A DNA stretch of 64,000 nt from Mangifera indica (taxonomy: Eukaryota > Streptophyta > Magnoliopsida > Sapindales > Anacardiaceae). The notes beneath the pieces were generated by a model. It was not told where the DNA came from. It did not search any database and saw nothing but the letters and a program-made list of their open reading frames with translations. Both the position numbers and the translations under genes were made by a program. Each line of letters starts with the position of its first letter. Position 1 is the stretch's first letter. Positions 1-10,463 of this stretch are shown here, one piece after another. The stretch covers positions 620,001 to 684,000 of the forward strand of contig NC_058141.1 in assembly GCF_011075055.1 (NCBI RefSeq), in the 5' to 3' direction.

Positions 1-494
1 ATTCACACTGAAGGGAATATGTAAACACTGAGACAGAAGATCTGGCAATTTAGCAGTAGAAAGATAGTAGAGAAATAAGTGTTTGGAGTCATTGCAAGCC
101 AAACCGGACTCTTTGGGATTTCAAAAGAGAGAACAGGAGAGATGGGAATAGACAACCTTTTTAAAGGTCCGCAGTTATGGCTGTCCAACTGATTTAGATG
201 TTCCTGGTCACGAAGGAAGACCATGTTATCCTGAGAGATGCTTGAAACATAAAACTGTGGCCCATAATTCCACAGTTGAATCTTCTGAAAAGTTTTGTCA
301 CAATCATCTACTATGCATAAGCCACACTCGGGATGCGTTCGATTGGAGAAAGGGAAGCCGATCTCACCCAGTAAACCACAAGAGAAAGGTGGACATTTTG
401 GATGGATTTTCCTTTCGTCTTGAGCCAAACAAAGAAGAAAAAGATGAAAGATGACAAAGAACACAACAGAAAACACAAGACGATTCAGAGCCAT
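1..494 (-). pseudogene. B0: frameshifted LRK10L ectodomain exon, runs off left edge
   Basis: This is the first exon of a type-B LRK10L receptor kinase. It starts at the Met at 492-494 and shows a signal peptide (hydrophobic run ending LCLA), then the Cys-rich GUB_WAK_bind start CPPFSCGLLGEIGFPFSNRT and the CGLCIVDDCD segment, as in the copies at 16526-17219 and 22055-22748. Relative to those copies, 46 bp are missing at 115-120, where one GGGATT replaces two GGGATT copies 40 bp apart. The loss shifts the frame, so everything after FEIP is out of frame. An upstream Met used by the other copies is cut off here by a TAG, which supports the downstream Met as the true start. Any exon 2 and kinase would lie left of the window. 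Confidence 0.85.
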
Positions 495-782
495 TTCAAA
501 CTTTCTCTATATCATAATGTTTCTTCACTGTTCTTCTTCTCGGTATAGAACCCGAGTTGCTTCTCCTTCAAAAGCAGAACGCGCCTGTTGACTTGAAAAT
601 TGCAGGGGCAGACTAGAGTTGGGAAACCCATTTTCATTGGTTAGCTAGAGACGAAAGTAAGCCTTTTCAGCTCCCACTACAGTGTAAATTAATAAAAACA
701 GATTGACTTTTCGGCAGCTTATTTGACTTAGTCAAGTTTTCGACTGGAAAAGCAAAGAATAAGAAAAGTTTAGGACTGGGTA
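495..782 (-). promoter_or_regulatory. Conserved 5' flank of type-B LRK (B0 copy)
   Basis: About 280 bp upstream of the B0 start are closely similar to the flanks of B1 (17220-17470), B2 (22749-23021) and B3 (37326-37575). The block must hold the 5' UTR and proximal promoter. I see no reliable TATA box and name no motif. At about 783 it joins directly to A1 3'-flank sequence, so the spacer seen between B2/B3 and the next A gene is missing here. Confidence 0.5.
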
Positions 783-1849
783 TGTTTTTGTCATCAATTA
801 TACCGGGGCTATTTTTTTACAGCTTAAGTTGCCTGTTTACAGTACAGATACGAACTGAGTTGATTACCACGGAATAGTAGTACAGACCAGATGGGCCAGT
901 TAGATTATAAACTTCAATGTCATTTCAGAGATTGGTTTCGACAAGGAATAAGCTCTTGTGATTGGGGAAATGTAGTTTGGGGTGGGGGCGGAGGGTTGTA
1001 AACTTGGAGTTGTAGGAGTTTGTATAAATGTCAATTTGGTGTTGGTATTATGTTCTAGAGAATGATATCAAACCATGTAAAGTTATTTTAAATGTAGATT
1101 GAAAGAATAGGGTTATCTGTTATCGGCTTTTACCTTCGGAGGTTAGTAAAGTAAATCTTGACATGGGAACAATCGGGACTTAACAGGTGACAGCGTCTTG
1201 AATGAATAAAGGATAATGGGCCTATGGGGTACAGTTGGAGGTTGCGATGCCGGACTGTTGGCTGACTTGTTCAAGACCAACTACGGTGTCCATAAATTGA
1301 ACAAGCTGCGTATCCCAGATGGGAGGACATTGATGAAAACCAATCTTTGGAGAATTTAATTTGAAGGACGCCTGACTTTTTACTACATAATTGTTTTCCC
1401 TTTTCAGTCCTTTACCCTCCCACTGGTTGTCAGGATTGTGCAGCCAAGAATATAATTAAAAAAAAATTTTATTCAAACCTTCAATGATGATCAGTTGTAA
1501 TTTAATTATATTCCCCAGTTGAATCTCCACGAGAATAAGTAATTTAACAGGGGATTTATTTGTAATTACATTATCCTGAATTCTTATATAAATATATTTC
1601 TTGTATTAATAGCTTGTTTGCTTAATATGTCTTTGTTTTGTGTAACTGATTTTTATTTCGTTTCCTAACATTTAGTTATACTTTCATTGCACTCTATGAC
1701 AGTTATTAACAACCTGCATTTTATCATCGAAAATAGTTAGAGTCTTCCACACTTTAAACTATGGCAGCTATTTATGATGATGAATTCAAGTTTTCTTGAT
1801 ACAATAATCTCTTTGTTGGGGCAATCTGGTACATCATAGAATTACAATA
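783..1849. other. 3' flank of A1, no gene seen
   Basis: This matches 25755-27064, 39856-41170 and 62631-63752, the 3' flanks of A2, A3 and A4. At about 1290 the A1 copy lacks roughly 240 bp present in the others (for example 26260-26520). That segment includes a short stretch similar to the start of the ectodomain relic at 18217-18435. Reading frames are short and broken. The last few hundred bases should contain the A1 3' UTR. Confidence 0.6.
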
Positions 1850-4800
1850 TTACTTTAATGACAGTGTCGAAGAATCTAGTTGCAATCTTGAAGGAGAAGT
1901 TAAGAAAGGCCTTGGTGGGATTTGCAACATGTCAAGGTTGCTTTCCAACATATCTATCACTCTACTCATTGTTGGCCTATCTGAGGGCTTAGTTTGTATG
2001 CACCACAAGCTCACTATCATCATCTTTCTTATATAATTTTTATCCTCTTCATTTGAAATGCCATCCAATCCAAGCTCTTCATCTTCTTCAAGGCGTTTGT
2101 AAATCCAATGTGGAAAGTATATTTCACTGCTATTATCAACTTGAATATTTTTATTTTGTCTTCCTCCAGTCATTTCTAAAACCATCATTCTATAGCTATA
2201 AACATCTGACTTGTGAGAGACCTCTTCAAAGTTTCTTGAAAATACTTCAGGAGCAATATAACCAATAGTCCCTCGTGCAACTGCCATTGATACGATACTC
2301 TCTTTGTTGGGGCAAATTTTAGCTAGACCAAAATCAGAGATCTTCGGACAAAAATCTTCATCAAGAAGAATGTTATGAGGCTTTATGTCAAAGTGCAAAA
2401 TTCTTGTGTTGCAACCACGATGTAAATACTCTAGCCCTCGAGCTATTCCCATTACAATTTGGTACAATAGTTCCCACTTTAATGGATTCTTTTCATATAT
2501 GAACTTCTCTAGAGATCCATTCAACATAAACTCGTAAATAAGAGCTCTCCTATGACCTTCAAAACAATAGCCTAAAAGAGTGACTATGTTGACATGAGCA
2601 GTCTTACTAATGCTGGCAACCTCATTGATAAATTCTTCACCATTACCTTTAGACTCAATCAAAACCTTCACTGCAACATGATGACCATCATGTAGTGTGC
2701 CTTTGTAAACACCTCCATATCCTCCTTGGCCTAGTTTATGTTTGAATGAATTCGTCATAATCTTAACATCAAAATAACTATATCTTTTAGGCGCAAGTGG
2801 TCCATGCTTCCTTAAAAATTGCTCAATGCTCTGGTGACTCTTACTTTTCTTGTTCCATAACATCATTGAAGTGTATGGCGATGATCTGTAGATGCAAAAG
2901 GCGACAGCTATCAACATTCCAGATATAACGATTGATATAGCTGCAATTAATTAAAGAAAAGGAGTCATTAGAACATATAGATCTGAATTTGTTATGACAA
3001 ATTTTAATGATTTAGAGATGATAATTCAACTTTTTGTATAGATTTTAGCATCTGCATCATATCTTAAACTATTGAGTTGAAGACAATGAGTGCCCCTGGA
3101 AAATTAATTCTCCAGATGAAGTCATGCTTCCTGGAAAACTAGAGTAGAGGCAAAGAGTAAGAAATGTTTTGGACTGGGCTTATATTTATATATAACAATG
3201 GATTTGTAGCCTGCATGCTTTGTAATTTTTGGGATTGGGATTGGGATTTATCAGCATGCCCATGGCTAGGCTGGATTCGAGCGAGTCGAGCTCCAGCTTA
3301 CTTGAGCTCAAGCTGGGCTCGATTTGTATATAACAAAGCTTGAGTTCGAGTTCGAGTTCGAGCTCGTTGAGCTCGTGGAAGCCAAGCTTGAACTTGACTC
3401 CAATTCAGCTCGACTTGTTTTAAACTTGAATTTTTTACTATTTCGTTATTGAAATGACGTCGTTTTAATACATATTAGTCAAAATAACGTCGTTTTGTAT
3501 TAAAATTTTTAATTGAAAATTTTGACAAGTAGCTCGAGCTCGACCGAGCTTATATAGGGTTGACTCGTTGCGGACTCATTCGAACGGAGCTCGAATGGAC
3601 TCGATTCGAATCCAACCCTATCCATTGCCCTACCGGTTGAACGATAGCTCGATGTGATTTACTCAATTTAATAATAGGTAAATTTGGTCCACTGAAACCG
3701 GTCACAACTAAGGCTAGACTCAAGCCAAGTTAAGTTTGAATTTGGCTCGGCTTGAGTTTGGCGACAACTCCAAACTAAGCTCAGACTTGACTTAACTCGA
3801 TATTGTAGACCCCCAAAACAATGTAGTTTTGATGTATATTAGTCAAAATAATGTTATGTTGACCGTTTTGATTCAAGGTCTTCCAAGGTCGTAAGTCTAA
3901 CGAGTTAAACACCTATAAACTGGAGCTCAAGCTTGACAGTACAATACTCCCTTAGCTTGAGTTTGAGTTCAAACTCATCTAAAGGGAGTTTGTTTCGAAC
4001 TAAATTAGCAATTAAACTTGAGCTAACTTGGCTTAAATCTAACCCTAGCCACAAGTCCTATTAGACTGGTTAAATTGGTTAGTTAGGGTTTTAAAACCAT
4101 GAGAATAAGCAAAAAATTTAAAAAACAATATAATATTTGCTTAAAAAGGGATATTACCAATTCCAGTGCCAAGCATAAATCTCAATTTCCCATCCCCTGC
4201 AACAAGTTAATTGTTATATAGAATATAGATCAGTAAAAGGCTACAGATAAAATTGAGAACAAACCATTATGTAAAAAGCTGTAATTTACGGTTGCCTGTT
4301 CTTTTTGTCCCAGAACAATAAAAATTTCCCATTCTATCAGTTTGGCATCGCCCTCCAGCCAAAAAACAATCAAAGCATTCATTTGTTACATCCACTTGAA
4401 CAGAGAATAAACTCGTAAACAAATCAGAATATTCAACACTTTTTGGTGTCTTATTCACTTGGAAGTTAATAAGTGAGCACTGAGGTGGAGCATATTGAAC
4501 ATTATCAATTGGGTTTGTGTAATAGATATAAGAGTGCTGGGAGTTGTTGCAGCCACGACTGAAATTTTTTGGGATATTGTAATTGAGGGGGCATTCGTAC
4601 AGGGATTGAATGAAGGGCACACGAAAAGAGAGAAAAGGATAGATGGGAAGAGTCAAATTTTTCAAGTAGTTGCGGCCGCAACTTTTCTTGAGGTTTCCAA
4701 AAAGATATGGGTCCTCAATTTTAATCATATTATCCTGTGAGATTGCTGAAACACTAAACCAATGTCCCTCCTTCCCAATCTGAATCTTTGGAAATTGTTC

Positions 4801-4989
4801 AGAGCAGTTATCTACAATCACCAACCCACAATCCGGATGCGACCGATTGGAGAAGGGGAAGCTGATATTGCCCAAGAAACCACAACGGAAACTTGGACAT
4901 CTTGAATTTACCCTCTTCTCTTCTTCGGCAGAGCAAAAATGTAGAAGGAAAGAGAGAACAAAGAAAGTTATGTAAGAGAAGCGAGCCAT
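1850..4989 (-). CDS. A1: LRK10L-type receptor-like kinase, three exons
   Basis: Exons are 4290-4989, 4158-4196 and 1850-2940; all junctions are GT-AG and in phase, giving 609 aa. Signal peptide about 1-21 (ends FCSA). GUB_WAK_bind ectodomain starts at [10 protein letters not shown] (about residue 31), and a Cys-rich tail [14 protein letters not shown] lies near 212-225. The membrane helix, about 240-261, is split across exons 2 and 3. Kinase: P-loop [11 protein letters not shown] (about 317), AVK Lys about 338, HFD at about 429 (non-RD), Lys 433, DFG about 449, APE about 478. The family is plasma-membrane Ser/Thr receptor kinases; the ligand is unknown. The start at 4989 is preferred over 5010 because the upstream Met is ATA in A3. 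Oddity: the conserved Gly of DVYSYG is Arg here (codon 2189-2191), which may impair the kinase. Confidence 0.88.
3267..3620. mobile_element. hAT-type MITE in intron 2 of A1
   Basis: Terminal inverted repeats begin TAGGCTGGATTCGAG and end CGAATCCAACCCTA; the interior is rich in GAGCTCGAG. Flanking 8-bp duplications are CCCATGGC and TCCATTGC. The equivalent element in A3 has a perfect CCCATTGC pair. The same site is filled in A1, A2 and A3, so insertion predates their duplication. Confidence 0.75.
4158..4196 (-). other. Exon 2 of A1: 39-nt micro-exon
   Basis: The exon lies between an acceptor TTGCAG and a donor GTAATAT on the minus strand. It carries phase 1 on both sides: it completes an Arg codon from exon 1 and leaves one base for an Ala codon in exon 3. 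It encodes the juxtamembrane [12 protein letters not shown]. Equivalents are at 21704-21742, 29363-29401 and 43476-43514; the exon is deleted in B3. Confidence 0.85.
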
Positions 4990-5258
4990 TGGAGAATAAA
5001 CTATGGCCATGCACTAACTTCGTTCATGATATAGAAATTTTTGTTCCTGCGTTCACTTTCTTTCCCGAAGAAAAGTTTGCCAGTCCACCCAGACACGCCA
5101 GTTGACTTGGAAATTGCTCTGGGATGACTTGAGAAAAAGAACGAAACAAGTGCAATTAAGGTCTGACAAAGACTACTTCTGTAGAACTTTTCCACAATAA
5201 AAGCCTTGACGGTTGGCTACTGTACAGAAACTCATTAATGGGCTCCATGTTGGATTGA

Positions 5259-5897
5259 CCAATGTTTTAGAACTCTGAACGTCATTGAATTAGTTATCTA
5301 AGTGGTTTTTAATTCAATCAGTTTAATTAACCGGTTTAATTTATTATTTAGTTATAATAAATTTTTAAAAAATAATATTTAAATAATTGACAAATTTTGC
5401 ATTTTAATAGAAGAATTAAAACATCTCAATAAAATAATTAAATAAAAAAATGTCTTAATTTCATTATTAAAATATATATATATATATATATATAATCCTT
5501 CAAACCATTACCTACAGAAGAAAATTACATTTTTACAGATTATCTAATACTACAATCATATGATGTTTTAAAATTTTAAAAGTTAATTCATAAAGTAGTT
5601 ATTTTAATAGATATGAAATGTCATTTTTTTCCTTCTTTTTTTTTTTCACTTTTTGTATTATATTTTTTATAGGCATTTTGAAATTGATTCAATTTAATCT
5701 AAAATAATCAAATTTTTTAAAAATAATCAAACTTTGGTCGAATTTAATACTGTCAGGTTTAACTAGTTTATCAGGTTTATTGAATTTAATTGACTCAAAA
5801 CCTAAATTAAGTTTCAACATAAATTAGATAAAGCTTAGAGTCAATATCTGATTTAATCGGTTGAACTAATTGATCCGATCAAGTTTTCGAAGCCCTG
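5259..5897. mobile_element. TIR element 5' of A1, about 640 bp
   Basis: The ends CCAATGTTTTAGAAC and GTTTTCGAAGCCCTG are imperfectly inverted, and the interior is AT-rich with pairs such as TTAACCGGTTTAA. Aligned with the A2 flank (about 30405), the insertion falls at GAATTGA, present on both sides with one mismatch (GGATTGA and GAATTGA). This suggests a hAT-like non-autonomous element; the exact termini are uncertain by 1-2 bp. It is absent from the A2 and A3 flanks. Confidence 0.6.
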
Positions 5898-5904
5898 GAA
5901 TTGA

Positions 5905-6204
5905 GACACGTATAGACAAGGACCCAGAGAAGAAAAATCTTGAATGGCATTAACAAAACAAAATGGAACTTTTACTAAATAATTCACCGACTTTGGAGAA
6001 GTTTGTGGTGGACATCTGAAAAACGGTCAGAAAATGTTGTGAAAAAGAGGAAAGGGCTTTGACGTACAGAAAAAAAAAAATCTGAACGTTGTTACCAAAC
6101 ACAGATAAAAACAAATTACAAAGACTCAAATACAGGAACACAAGTTTATAGAAAGAAAACTCAATACGGAAAACCCACGTACATTGGAGAAAATTCCAAG
6201 GAAA
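5905..6204. other. A1 distal 5' flank, no gene seen
   Basis: This aligns patchily with 30410-30535 and 44525-44650 (shared GATACGGAAAACCCAC). It has only short, unconvincing frames and probably forms part of the A1 upstream region. Confidence 0.4.
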
Positions 6205-6710
6205 TTGAAATTTTTAGCACTATTTTATTCCGTGTATACAAAATTATCACCTATCCTAAAGTTTTCACAAATATACCACAACAGTACTCACCTTTCCCAA
6301 AATACCCCTCTTCAATCTTTCATGCACAAATTCTCTTTCTTCTTCTCTGCAACTTTTTTCTCTCTTCTTCCTCTTCTTCCAAAGTGATAAAGGAATCACT
6401 CTCTCTTCTTCCTCATCTTCAAAAACAAAAGCAGCAAATTACTTTGAAGAATTCTTCAGATTAAGAATTCTTCAAAGTAAGGATTTAAAAAAAAAAAATC
6501 AACCCACAAAAAAACTCAACTACATCCATTTTATATTCTGGAAGAAATGACCATAAAAAAAGATCATTTAGTAGGATTTAACTGGAAAAAAAAATTAACA
6601 TTTAAGAATTAAAACTGAAAAAAAAAATTTACGATTAACCGAAAAAAAAAATAAACGTAGACGTGAAATTCTGGAAATTATTCCTGTGCTGTACATATAA
6701 TATAATAATT

Positions 6711-7062
6711 ATTCTGGAAATTATATATAATAATATATATTTTATTATTATATATAATAATATATATAATATATTATTTTATTATAATATTAAAATATAT
6801 TATATTATTAATAATTATATATTTTATATATATATAAAAGGGTTGGCGAAATCGCCAACCCTTGGCGTCGCCAATGGTTGGCGATTCCGCCAACCATTCA
6901 TATTAATATATATAATATATATAATATATTATTATATTAATATATTAATTTTTTATATTATTATATAATATATTATAATATTATTATATTATAATATATA
7001 TAAAGGGTTGGTGACCGCCAACCCTTTATATTAATATATATAATATATTATATTATATAAAT
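6711..7062 (+). repeat. Left arm of the fold-back inverted repeat
   Basis: Starts ATTCTGGAAATTATATATA; the mirror of 7930-8290. It contains three GC palindromes at 6840-6895 and one at 7003-7028. Confidence 0.75.
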
Positions 7063-7423
7063 AATATATTAATATAATAATATATATAATATATTATAAT
7101 ATATAAAATATATTATATATATAATATTATTATATATAATATTAAAATTAAAATTAATATTATAATATATAATTTTGGTACCAAGGGTTGGCCTTGGCGA
7201 CGCCAAAGGTTGGCGACATCGCCAACCCTTGGTTTATATATTATATATATATTATTATATTATAATATAATACTGTAGCCTTTTTATTGATATGAGAAAC
7301 TGAAAATTCTGAGAATTATTACGCCAACCTTTCTCACACCACTTGCTTTTCTTTATAAAGGGTGGGCCCACCTTACATTAATGCTACAGACCAATTTCCC
7401 TTATCGCCAACCCAAACTCCTTT

Positions 7424-7426
<3 letters not shown>

Positions 7427-7508
<82 letters not shown>
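7427..7508 (+). repeat. (AT)n microsatellite, about 41 copies
   Basis: Uninterrupted AT dinucleotides for about 82 bp near the centre of the fold-back element. The length is prone to assembly and replication error. Confidence 0.95.
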
Positions 7509-7513
<5 letters not shown>

Positions 7514-7929
7514 TATTATAATATTATATATTATTTATATTATTATAATTATATATTATATTATTATATATTATTATAATATTAGTAATTATATATTATA
7601 ATATATAATATTATATATATTTAATAATATATATAATATTATATATTGTTGCTAGGGTTGGCGATTCCGCCAACCTATTATTTATATATATATATATGAT
7701 TATTTAATTATATATATATAATTATATAATATATTATATTTAATATATTATAATATTTAATTATAATTATATAATAAATTATATATAATATAATATATTA
7801 TATTATTTATATTATATTTTTAATTAGAATATTATAATTATATTATATAATTATATATTATAATATATTATGTATAATATAATATTATATATTAATATAA
7901 ATTATAATTATATTATAATATTATATAAT

Positions 7930-8290
7930 ATATTATAATAATATATTATATATATTAATATAAAGGGTTGGCGGCCACCAACCCTTTATATATATTATAA
8001 TATAATAATATTATAATATATTATATAATAATATAAAAAATTAATATATTAATATAATAATATATATAATATATTATATATATTAATATGAATGGTTGGC
8101 GGAATCGCCAACCATTGGCGACGCCAAGGGTTGGCGATTTCGCCAACCCTTTTATATATATATAAAATATATAATTATTAATAATATAATATATTTTAAT
8201 TTTATTATAATATTATAATAAAATAATATATTATATATATTATTATATATAATAATAAATTATATATTATTATATATAATTTCCAGAATA
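7930..8290 (-). repeat. Right arm of the fold-back inverted repeat
   Basis: Reverse complement of 6711-7062, ending TAATTTCCAGAAT. Contains palindromes at 7965-7990 and 8094-8155. Confidence 0.75.
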
Positions 8291-8310
8291 ATATATAATA
8301 TTAAGTCGTT

Positions 8311-9728
8311 TATGAATTATAATAGGTCACTCCAGTCCATCAGTTACACCAGATATGTTCGACTAGATGAGCAAATGGATGGATATCTAACAACTACATT
8401 TACTTAAAATGTATTTGAAAAAGATCCATACTATGAGATAAATGGTGGGCTACAAGACAACCTAATCTCTCTGATATCACCATATATCTCATTAAAAGTT
8501 CACTTTTCAAATCCCTACTTTCTAAATTCAAGTAACACCTTACAGAATTCAAATAGCTACTATGCAACAAACATCATGGTGTCAGGGAGAAAGACCAATG
8601 TGAGCTCTCCAAAAAATGGGGGAAAAACAGAATATATCTTGAAAGAAAGGGAATTACAAGTTGGGGAATTGCCAATTCTTGAATTCAATAGACGGTATTG
8701 GAACACTGCAATTGAGGAGCAGACGTTCTGTTTTGAAAAGTCATTGAATGTGAAGTAGGGAATAGGGCAGAGAAAAGATGTATGGAGAAGAAAATCTACT
8801 GATATTTCAAGAATCTTTCTATGCATTTTGAAGAGGCTCTTTGATGAAGACTTTATGAATCTTTCTTCAATTTGAAACAGGTTCTCTTCTTTATCCATGT
8901 TTCATTTAGCGGAGGACTTAAATTCAAGAGGTGTTGAAACACCACAAGTTGTCATTATGATAGATAGGACTATTAATTGAGGATAAATTTGTTTACTTGA
9001 AAAGTCCTCGCAGTTGAAGTAGGGAGTGGGGCAGAGAATAAATGAACAGAGGCTGTTTCTCTGATTCTATCTCTCATGAAACAGAGGATTTATATCTCCA
9101 ACTTGAATTCAAGGCTGAGCACACATTCGTACAAAACAGACAAAGAGGTTTCTGCACTAGCAAGCAAAACAATACCACACCACAGAATCCATGCAATTCA
9201 TACAAACAGACAGAGAGGTTTCTGCAGTAGCAAGCAATACAGTACCACACCACAGAATCCTGTCTTACACAGCGATTTTACCTGCCAACTATCTGGAAAC
9301 TGGTAAGGCTCCATTTTAATATATCTCTCAGCCTGGGGATGCTTTGTGTTCTGCTGTCATTATTAGCTACTTGTTCTAGAGGAGTTCAATAAACATGTGG
9401 AAAGCATGCGTTCTTTATTTGTCACGCTAAGCCTGTGCAGGAGCTATGTGCTAATCTTTACAAACCCACATCCTCTAATTGAACAGGCGCAGCAACTAAA
9501 TATTTACATGCAGTTTTACTCCAATTTACATCCTTATCCCCAGGAACTATCGAGTATCACTCATTGGGTGGTAATTAAGTTGTGGGTGGGTATGTAAGTC
9601 TCACCCCTTGAGTTAGCTTTTAGATGGGAAAAACCCAATAGTACTTTTGTGGTAGCCCAATCATTTGTATCAAAGCCTAACGTTTGCAACAATTCCATCC
9701 AAATCTACTGTAGTACAGGTCCATGTGA
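8311..9728. other. Diverged remnant of the A 5'-flank unit; one short unidentified ORF
   Basis: The sequence resumes similarity to 30938-31330 and 49960-50340. A 60-codon plus-strand frame at 8576-8758 starts MVSGRKTNVSSPKNGG. The matching sequences at about 31190 and 50215 begin similarly but are frame-shifted and carry a stop after about 10 codons. I do not recognise the product; it could be a decayed first exon belonging to the DUF789-like relic. The rest, up to the gypsy insertion, shows no gene. Confidence 0.35.
9137..9262 (+). repeat. Imperfect tandem duplication, about 61 bp x 2
   Basis: The phrase ACAGACARAGAGGTTTCTGC, followed by TAGCAAGCAA and TACCACACCACAGAATCC, occurs twice in tandem with a few substitutions. 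Confidence 0.7.
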
Positions 9729-9733
9729 AGTTC

Positions 9734-10449
9734 TGTTAGAGCCAAAGTATTTGTGAGAAGGAAGGATAAAAGAAGGACACGTGGCAGTGAATTAAAAAAG
9801 ATACAGGTCAGCCAACAATTGAAGACAATTGGCAGCAGAGTTTTCAACCAGCATGGAAAAGGAAAAGACAAACTGGAGTGGGGAAATGTCAACTATCACA
9901 AGAAAGGAAAATCTCCCGACCACCTTAGCAGGTTCAGAGAGACTGTAGCAGAAGAACAGAAGCGTCAGGCGACAAATGCAAAAGTAGCCGACAGCCAAGC
10001 AGAGGAGAGAGAGGGAGAGAGATATAAACCTGGAGAGGAAACGTTCCTGGACTAAGGAGAATCAAGCAGGAAAAGAAGGGAGGGCCAACCCTTGAGTGCT
10101 GGATTAGTGGGGGCTGAGAGCCTAGTTATTTTGTATTTTTGCATTTTGTTGATCTGTATTTTGATTCTCGTGGATTATCCACAGTATTGGGTAACAGTTA
10201 TTCAGTGTTTATTTTTGCAGGAACAATATGTAGCCAAACTCAATATTTATATCCATTAAGGTTTAATACAATCTACAAATTACAATTGTTCCAAATCACT
10301 TCTGCTTGTTTACAAATTGTGTTGTTTGTGAGAGTGAGGCTGGAGACTTGGCTTGGGCAGTCGATCGCTGCTTGGTCACTTGACTAGGCTGAGACACAGG
10401 TGAAGCAATGCAGTAGCATAACAGCTCCGACGAACTCAGGCCTGCATCA
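9734..10449 (+). repeat. Gypsy 5' LTR
   Basis: 716 bp, TG...CA ends. Contains a 100-codon frame (9753-10055), the copy of the pol C-terminal extension that is read into the 3' LTR. Confidence 0.95.
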
Positions 10450-10451
10450 TT

Positions 10452-10463
10452 TGGTATCAGAGC
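10452..10463 (+). other. Gypsy primer binding site, initiator Met-tRNA type
   Basis: TGGTATCAGAGC, two bases after the 5' LTR; the standard complement of the plant initiator Met-tRNA 3' end. Confidence 0.9.

Larger units (their letters stand above)
6205..8310. mobile_element. Large fold-back element, AT-rich arms with GC-rich GGTTGGCG palindromes
   Basis: Unit 1 carries about 2.1 kb here that has no counterpart at the matching place in the other units. Bases 6711 to about 7062 are repeated inverted at about 7930-8290, nearly base for base, with one roughly 14-bp indel and a few changes. Within the AT background sit GC-rich self-complementary islands such as GGTTGGCG...CGCCAACC at 6840-6895, 7003-7028, 7178-7232, 7653-7675, 7965-7990 and 8094-8155. 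No protein is encoded: the long frames are AT-repeat translations. I cannot assign a superfamily. Outer boundaries are approximate, taken from where similarity with the A2 flank stops and resumes. Confidence 0.65.

Noticed and set aside
2053..2268. Plus-strand frames of about 71 codons over the kinase exons (also at 27268 and 41374)
   Set aside because: Antisense shadows of the LRK kinase exon; conserved only because the kinase is.
6663..6968. 101-codon frame rich in Ile, Tyr and Asn
   Set aside because: Falls in the AT-rich fold-back arm; composition is that of the repeat.
7362..7601. 79-codon frame of alternating Ile-Tyr over the AT repeat
   Set aside because: Translation of the (AT)n microsatellite, not a protein.
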